Shown here: in pieces, positions 25,212 to 29,476 of the stretch
Numbering within the stretch: the stretch's first letter is position 1
How the letters are laid out: the number at the start of each line of letters is the position of its first letter
Program-made: the position numbers and the translations under genes
Assembly (NCBI GenBank): GCA_026387965.1
Contig: JAPLKR010000104.1
Span: forward strand, 1-29,476
From: Fusobacteriota bacterium
Lineage (GTDB): Bacteria > Fusobacteriota > Fusobacteriia > JAPLKR01
DNA length: 29,476 nucleotides
Direction: 5' to 3'
Notes under the pieces: generated by a model
Databases searched by the model: none
What the model saw: only the letters and a program-made list of their open reading frames with translations
What the model was told of the DNA's origin: nothing

Positions 25212-26012
25212 ATGGACAATAGAGGAATAGGAGTATTTGATTCAGGTGTAGGTGGACTTACAGTTTGTTCCAGCCTTCATAAGATGCTTCCGCAAGAGGA
25301 TATATATTATTTTGGGGATTTAGCTCATGTCCCTTATGGGAATAAATCTCAAAAACTTATCCAACACTATAGCATGCAGATTTCAAAATTTCTAATTGAA
25401 AAAAATATTAAGTTGCTTGTAATTGCCTGCAATACAGCAACAGCGTATGCCTTAGAATATCTTAAAGAAAATTTAAACATTCCTGTAATTGGTGTAGTTG
25501 AACCAGGCTCTAAAGAGGCGATTAGAGTAAGTAAATCTCGTAATATTGGGATAATTGGCACCCTTGGAACGGTCAATAGTGAAGCCTATATTAATTCAAT
25601 TTATGCACTGGATCATCAAGTAAGATTATATCAACAAGCGTGTCCTTTGTTTGTGCCTATTATTGAAGAGGGCATTTTAGAGGGTAAAATTGCGGAAGAA
25701 ATTATTTTGCATTATCTCTCAGATATATCTAAGGAGGTGGATACCATTGTTCTTGGCTGTACACATTATCCTCTTTTGAAAAAAACCATTGCCAAAATTA
25801 TTAACAAAAACATCACTTATGTAGATTCAGCTCAAGTGGTAGCGCAAACTGTATTTTGGCAATTAAAAGAGTCCCAAATGCTAAATTCAAAAGTGGAAGG
25901 AAAGTTAGAGTTTTATGTGTCAGACAGTCCAAAAATGTTCAGAAATTTTTTAAAACTTCTAGAATTTGAAGATAGCCGTTATACGATACATGAAGTGAAT
26001 TTAGAAAATTAG
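25212..26012 (+). CDS. murI: Glutamate racemase
   Basis: Converts L-glutamate to D-glutamate for peptidoglycan. The 266-residue protein keeps both catalytic cysteines, Cys73 (ACNTATAYA) and Cys183 (LGCTHYPLL), plus Asp10/Ser11 (VFDSGVGGL) and His185. ATG 25212 is preferred over the in-frame TTG at 25200 because GGGAG at 25202-25206 falls between them. With a terminator just upstream, murI probably has its own weak promoter or relies on read-through; I see no clear -35/-10 pair. Confidence 0.95.
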   Translation: MDNRGIGVFDSGVGGLTVCSSLHKMLPQEDIYYFGDLAHVPYGNKSQKLIQHYSMQISKFLIEKNIKLLVIACNTATAYALEYLKENLNIPVIGVVEPGSKEAIRVSKSRNIGIIGTLGTVNSEAYINSIYALDHQVRLYQQACPLFVPIIEEGILEGKIAEEIILHYLSDISKEVDTIVLGCTHYPLLKKTIAKIINKNITYVDSAQVVAQTVFWQLKESQMLNSKVEGKLEFYVSDSPKMFRNFLKLLEFEDSRYTIHEVNLEN

Positions 26013-26021
26013 GAGGAATCT

Positions 26022-26663
26022 ATGAATAAAAATTCTGAAAAATATTGGGATATTGTACTAAATGCGATGTCTGAAAATCTTAAAAAAAGACAAATGGTGC
26101 CCTACATAGTAAGTACGATGCTAGATGCTAAAGCGCTGCTTAAAACACTTATAAAAGAAGGCGATTGTATTGCTTGGGGAGGGTCAGAAACTCTCAGTGG
26201 AAGTGGGATTATCTCTGATATTAAAGCTAATAATACGATTACGTACATTGATCGTCTAGAGGGAAAAACGCCTGAAGAAATTACTCGAAAATGTTTAGAT
26301 TCTTTAAGAAGTGATGTGTTTTTGATGAGCTCGAACGCTATAACAAAGCAAGGGGAACTGCTTAATGTTGATGGAAAAGGCAATCGTGTTCAAGGGTTGA
26401 TAATGGGGCCCAAAAGCGTTGTAGTGATTGTAGGAATTAATAAAGTAGTTGAAAATATTGATGAGGGTTATCAAAGAATTAGAAATATTGCGGGGTCAAT
26501 GAATGCACTAAGGCTTGATAGAAAAACTCCTTGTAAAGTAACGGGTAAATGTCATGAGTGTTTTGCCCCAGAGTGCATGTGTGCCAATATTGTATTGACG
26601 CGTTATTCTTATGTAAAAGAGAGAATAAAAGTTATCTTAGTAAAAGAATGTTTAGGATTTTAA
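26022..26663 (+). CDS. LUD-domain protein (LutC/YkgG-like, DUF162)
   Basis: A 213-residue cytosolic protein of the LUD superfamily, members of which take part in lactate oxidation (LutB, LutC). It shows GDCIAWGGSETLSGSGI in the first third, SSNAITKQGELLNVDGKGNRV in the middle and a Cys-rich end, CKVTGKCHECFAPECMCA (about 173-190), usual for the stand-alone group seen in anaerobes. LutA and LutB are absent, so lactate use cannot be concluded. AGGAGG sits before ATG 26022, 9 bases after murI. Confidence 0.85.
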   Translation: MNKNSEKYWDIVLNAMSENLKKRQMVPYIVSTMLDAKALLKTLIKEGDCIAWGGSETLSGSGIISDIKANNTITYIDRLEGKTPEEITRKCLDSLRSDVFLMSSNAITKQGELLNVDGKGNRVQGLIMGPKSVVVIVGINKVVENIDEGYQRIRNIAGSMNALRLDRKTPCKVTGKCHECFAPECMCANIVLTRYSYVKERIKVILVKECLGF

Positions 26664-26724
26664 TAGAATTGTGAGACGAAGCTTTTAGACGTTAAAAATA
26701 TTTAATTCTTACGGATATTTTATA

Positions 26725-26753
26725 TTACTATTATAGGCAAACTCTGATATAAT
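26725..26753 (+). promoter_or_regulatory. Promoter of the HD-GYP gene pair
   Basis: TGATATAAT (26745-26753) is a perfect extended -10, identical to that at 3926-3934. A weak -35, TTACTA (26725-26730), lies 17 bases before TATAAT. The start site would be near 26760, so the ATG at 26754 cannot be used. Confidence 0.65.
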
Positions 26754-26780
26754 ATGAGTATCAGAAGTAGGGAGAGAGAA

Positions 26781-27875
26781 ATGAAACATAAAATACTCGT
26801 CGTCATCGAAAACTTTGACGAATTAGGATATATTTCAGATAATTTAAAGAGCGATTTTCAAGTTTTCACAGCCAATACACTAGAAGAGACAGTTGAAATG
26901 ATAAGAAAATTTCAACCTAATATTCTCCTCGTTGATTCGAGTTTACCAAAAATTTCAGGTGCGGAGCTGTGCCGACAAATAAAAAAATCGTCGTTAAAGT
27001 CTGCTACTCCGTTGATAATACTATCCACTGACAGAAGTAAAGAGAGTGAAGCGTTGGCATTAGAATCTGGTGCGATTGATTATATTTCTAAGCCGTTAAA
27101 TTACAGAATTTTAAAGCTTCGAGTGGATAATATTATTCAATCGAGTTTAGAACAAAAAAATCTAAAAGATATGATTCAAATAAGAACACATGAACTTGAA
27201 AAAATTCAAAACAATATGATTAATACTATATTAATGATTTCAGAGTATAGAGACCCTGAAACTAGTGCACATATCGTTAGAATCAAACATTACGTACTTG
27301 CAGTGGCTCAAAAAATGAGAGAAAATTCAAAGTTTTCCAATATGTTAACATCAAAATTTATTAAAACAATCTATGATGTGTCACCACTACATGATATCGG
27401 AAAAATTATTATTTCAGATTCAGTACTTTTGAAGCCAACTGAATATACAGTTGAAGAGCGACATGTGATGGAGAAGCATACGTTGTATGGAGCCTATATT
27501 GTCGAGTTGATTGAAAAGGGAATTGAAGATAATTTTTATCTTGAAATTGCACATAATATTATACTTCACCATCATGAAAAATGGGATGGAACAGGCTATC
27601 CTGAGGGGCTAAAAGGGGCTAATATTCCGCTATGTGCAAGAATTATGGCTGTAGCAGATACCTTTGATGCTCTTATTACTAAAAAAAGCTATCGAGAAGC
27701 TTCGAGTTTTGAAGATGCGTTTGCTGAAATTAAAAGTCTAAGCGGTAGAAAACTCGACCCAGATGTGGTTGATGCTTTTCTAGCTGTTAAGGAAATTATT
27801 GTCAAAATTGTTCAAAAATATAGCGAAGTTCTAGAAACTTCAAATTTATTAGATATTCGTTTAAGTGGTGATTAA
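26781..27875 (+). CDS. Response regulator with HD-GYP phosphodiesterase domain
   Basis: A 364-residue two-domain protein. Receiver at 1-120 with Asp52 (LLVDSSLP) as phospho-acceptor and Lys104 (ISKPLN). A coiled segment (about 125-150) leads to an HD-GYP domain at about 150-350. Its metal and substrate motifs are complete: SAHIVRIKHY, HDIGK (204-208), HHHEKWDGTGYPEGLKG (263-279) and VADTFDAL (291-298). Such enzymes hydrolyse cyclic di-GMP. ATG 26781 is chosen because AGGGAGAGA precedes it and the promoter lies beyond the other ATG at 26754. No cognate kinase or GGDEF protein is in the window. The next gene is a paralog. Confidence 0.9.
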   Translation: MKHKILVVIENFDELGYISDNLKSDFQVFTANTLEETVEMIRKFQPNILLVDSSLPKISGAELCRQIKKSSLKSATPLIILSTDRSKESEALALESGAIDYISKPLNYRILKLRVDNIIQSSLEQKNLKDMIQIRTHELEKIQNNMINTILMISEYRDPETSAHIVRIKHYVLAVAQKMRENSKFSNMLTSKFIKTIYDVSPLHDIGKIIISDSVLLKPTEYTVEERHVMEKHTLYGAYIVELIEKGIEDNFYLEIAHNIILHHHEKWDGTGYPEGLKGANIPLCARIMAVADTFDALITKKSYREASSFEDAFAEIKSLSGRKLDPDVVDAFLAVKEIIVKIVQKYSEVLETSNLLDIRLSGD

Positions 27876-27911
27876 ATTATTATTGAGTTATATATTGGGA
27901 AAGGAGTTTTT

Positions 27912-29006
27912 ATGAATAAAAGATATTCTCTATGTATTATTTCAAGTGATCCAAAAGAGTATGAAATAATAAGAGAAATAAATAGCGAGATTTTTGAAAG
28001 TCATATTTATACAAAAGGAGTAGAGATCCTTGAAGCATTAAGTACAAATAGATCAGATGGTATTGTCATAGATACAGATATTTTAGATATTGACTGGCAA
28101 GTACTTATAAAAAAATATCGTGAGCATGCTAAGGAAAATGCTCTTCCAATTATGGTGGCAAGTTCTCAAAAATCTTCTTATATAGAGCATCAAGCTTATG
28201 AATTAGGGGTCGAAGAATTCCATCAGAAACCTCTTTCGGCAAAAATTTTTAGGTTAAAATGTCAGAGAGTTATGAAAAGAGTTGAGGAAAAATCAAGTTT
28301 TTCCAGCATGCTAAATCTGCTTAATCATGAGATTGAAAATATTCAAAATAATTTGATTAAGACGATGAATTTAGTTGCTTTAGTTAAAGGACCAGAGTCT
28401 CCGGAGCATATGATACGGATTAAAAATATTTCTATTGCGCTTGGGCAAAAACTTTCTACCCATCCTTTATATGAAAAAATTATTACAAAAAAATACTTAA
28501 AATATCTTTATGAATTAGCTCCAATGCATGATATAGGGTATTTGCTTCTGTCGGAAGGCATTGTAAAAAGGCTTCATAAAGAAAGATTGAGTGATTTAGA
28601 ATTAAATGAAATAAAATGTCATGCAGAATTGGGAAAAGAAATCATAAAGAATATTTCCGAGAAGGTAGAGGATAATCTTTTTCTAGATATTGCTAAAGAG
28701 GTGACATCATTTCACCATGAAGCTTGGGATGGCAGTGGATATCCTCGAGGAATTAAAGGAGATGCAATACCTATATCAGCTCAAATAGTCCATATTGCAG
28801 AATTGTATGACGTTTTAACAAATAAAGAATATATATGTGATATAGAAGTTGAAAAAAGGGAACTGGTCTACTCTCATTTGAGTGCACTAGAGGTACTAAA
28901 GAGTTTAAGTGGAAATATATTTTCTCCTGTGCTTGTTGACTTTTTTATGGAGATTGCTCCTGTTGTTGAGAAAATTGCAAAAGAATATCCGACAAAAGAC
29001 GTTTAA
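27912..29006 (+). CDS. Second receiver/HD-GYP-like protein with degenerate motifs
   Basis: A 364-residue paralog of the preceding protein with the same layout and the same length. The receiver retains Asp54 (IVIDTD) and a Lys in HQKPLS. In the HD-GYP part HDIGK has become HDIGY (206-210), the metal-binding VADTFDAL is HIAELYDVL (Asp to Glu at 297) and SAHIVRIKHY is PEHMIRIKNI. HHEAWDGSGYPRGIKG is preserved. It may have low or no activity, or act as a partner or cyclic-di-GMP sensor. AAAGGAG precedes ATG 27912, 36 bases after its neighbour, so the two are probably co-transcribed from the promoter at 26725. Confidence 0.85.
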   Translation: MNKRYSLCIISSDPKEYEIIREINSEIFESHIYTKGVEILEALSTNRSDGIVIDTDILDIDWQVLIKKYREHAKENALPIMVASSQKSSYIEHQAYELGVEEFHQKPLSAKIFRLKCQRVMKRVEEKSSFSSMLNLLNHEIENIQNNLIKTMNLVALVKGPESPEHMIRIKNISIALGQKLSTHPLYEKIITKKYLKYLYELAPMHDIGYLLLSEGIVKRLHKERLSDLELNEIKCHAELGKEIIKNISEKVEDNLFLDIAKEVTSFHHEAWDGSGYPRGIKGDAIPISAQIVHIAELYDVLTNKEYICDIEVEKRELVYSHLSALEVLKSLSGNIFSPVLVDFFMEIAPVVEKIAKEYPTKDV

Positions 29007-29024
29007 TTGCGTCTTTTGTCTTTT
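28991..29024 (+). terminator. Terminator overlapping the end of the second HD-GYP gene
   Basis: GACAAAAGACG (28991-29001) pairs perfectly with CGTCTTTTGTC (29010-29020), loop of 8, followed by TTTT. The stop codon lies in the loop. Confidence 0.8.
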
Positions 29025-29047
29025 CAGAGGAGTGGTAAAATTTCAAT

Positions 29048-29077
29048 TGGATTGTCAACTAATTATTGGACAAAATT
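29048..29077 (-). repeat. IS3 terminal repeat (right end of right element)
   Basis: Read on the minus strand this 30-base segment ends TTGACAATCCA and nearly matches 322-351 of the plus strand. Only scattered differences lie in the middle. Confidence 0.6.
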
Positions 29078-29094
29078 GAAAAGATGCAGCTGTC

Positions 29095-29476
29095 CTAAAT
29101 TTTTTTTGGCGGCATGTATCCAATAAAACCATGTAAACGAATTGCATTATACCAATTGATATAATCAGCAAGCTGTAGTTTAAGTCCTTCAAATGTGTTG
29201 AATGTCATCAGATTTACAAATTCAGTTTTAGTATCTTATAAATAGCATCTGAAACGGCATTATCATACGGATTTCCCTTTGCACTTAAAGAACGGGTTAT
29301 TTCAAAAGCTTTTAGTAATTTATAGATAGCATCAATTTTGAATTCACTACCCCTATCAGTATAATAAAGTGTGATTTTTTTTAATGAGACTTGAATACTG
29401 CTAAAAGCTTCAAGTAACAGATTAGTATTCTTGTGTACTTCAGCACTATGACCTATGATTTCTCTATTAAACAAAT
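29095..29476 (-). pseudogene. IS3-family transposase OrfB fragment, frameshifted
   Basis: On the minus strand the frame runs in from the window edge (FNREIIGHSAEVHKNTNLLLEAF) through YTDRGSEF, which carries the second catalytic Asp. It then hits a stop at 29214-29216, after KILKLNL. Compared with the left copy (AAA ACA GAA TTT), this copy has AAA CT GAA TTT near 29222-29226, a one-base loss. Reading on in the shifted frame restores the family tail: VNLMTFNTFEGLKLQLADYI, then WYNAIRLHGFIGYMPPKK, stopping at 29095. In addition the catalytic Glu position is Asp here (DNAVSDA against DNVVSEA). Both lesions predict an inactive transposase. Confidence 0.82.

Larger units (their letters stand above)
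29048..29476 (-). mobile_element. IS3-family insertion sequence, 3' part, cut by window end
   Basis: A second IS3-family element in the opposite direction to the one at the left edge. Its inner end, TGGATTGTCAAC (29048-29059), is the mirror of the left element's end. The transposase genes are clearly related in sequence but not identical, so these are two diverged elements rather than recent copies. The 5' part is outside the window. Confidence 0.78.

Noticed and set aside
1-29476. A composite transposon bounded by the two IS3 elements
   Set aside because: The elements are diverged, at least one transposase is broken, and the interior holds essential housekeeping genes.
1-29476. CRISPR arrays, tRNA or rRNA genes, prophage genes
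   Set aside because: No regularly spaced repeats, no tRNA-like cloverleaf with a CCA-adjacent stem in the short gaps, and no phage structural genes were seen.

Overview
The window is AT-rich DNA from what looks like an anaerobic or fermentative diderm bacterium. Evidence for an outer membrane is an ExbB/ExbD/TonB set and a signal-peptide beta-barrel protein ending in Phe with a TonB-dependent-receptor-like C-terminus. Strong AGGAGG-type ribosome binding sites, TATAAT promoters and the anaerobic NrdG-type radical SAM activase fit a low-GC lineage. Fusobacteriota is my best guess from this combination, but no gene here proves it.

Layout. 1-351: 3' end of an IS3-family element cut by the window edge, followed by a hairpin terminator. 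466-1313: a decayed IS5-type transposase (frameshift plus internal deletion). 1286-3749 (minus): an M24 Xaa-Pro-type peptidase followed by an APC amino-acid permease, driven by a good promoter near 3791-3819; the permease start region has a probable one-base homopolymer slip. 3750-3981: a divergent control region with a perfect 25-bp palindrome and an extended -10 promoter. 3982-15095: one long plus-strand transcription unit, DUF116 - 983-aa TPR protein - broken beta-barrel - exbB - exbD - tonB - atypical NtrC-like AAA+ protein - dnaX - 8-TM unknown protein, closed by a strong terminator. 15143-15661: shikimate kinase directly behind that terminator. 15695-25192: promoter, then ftsK - maf - mreB - RsuA-family pseudouridine synthase - asparaginase - nrdG-like - DUF374 acyltransferase - metG - galU, closed by a terminator. 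25212-26663: murI and a LUD-domain protein. 26725-29024: promoter, two tandem receiver/HD-GYP proteins (the second with degenerate motifs) and a terminator. 29048-29476: a second IS3-family element, inverted relative to the first and carrying a broken transposase. No gene-free stretch exceeds about 300 bases.

How the genes may work together. The most interesting block is 4536-11365. A large secreted TPR protein, a small barrel that resembles the C-terminal part of TonB-dependent receptors but shows no plug domain, and a complete ExbB-ExbD-TonB motor are arranged as consecutive genes. This suggests a dedicated, energised envelope machine rather than ordinary siderophore uptake, but the barrel is interrupted here by two in-frame stops. 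The following NtrC-like protein has lost the phospho-acceptor Asp, the GAFTGA loop and the normal Walker B order, so it is unlikely to be a normal sigma-54 activator. The remainder is mostly housekeeping: DNA replication and segregation, cell shape, wall precursors, translation and lipid synthesis.
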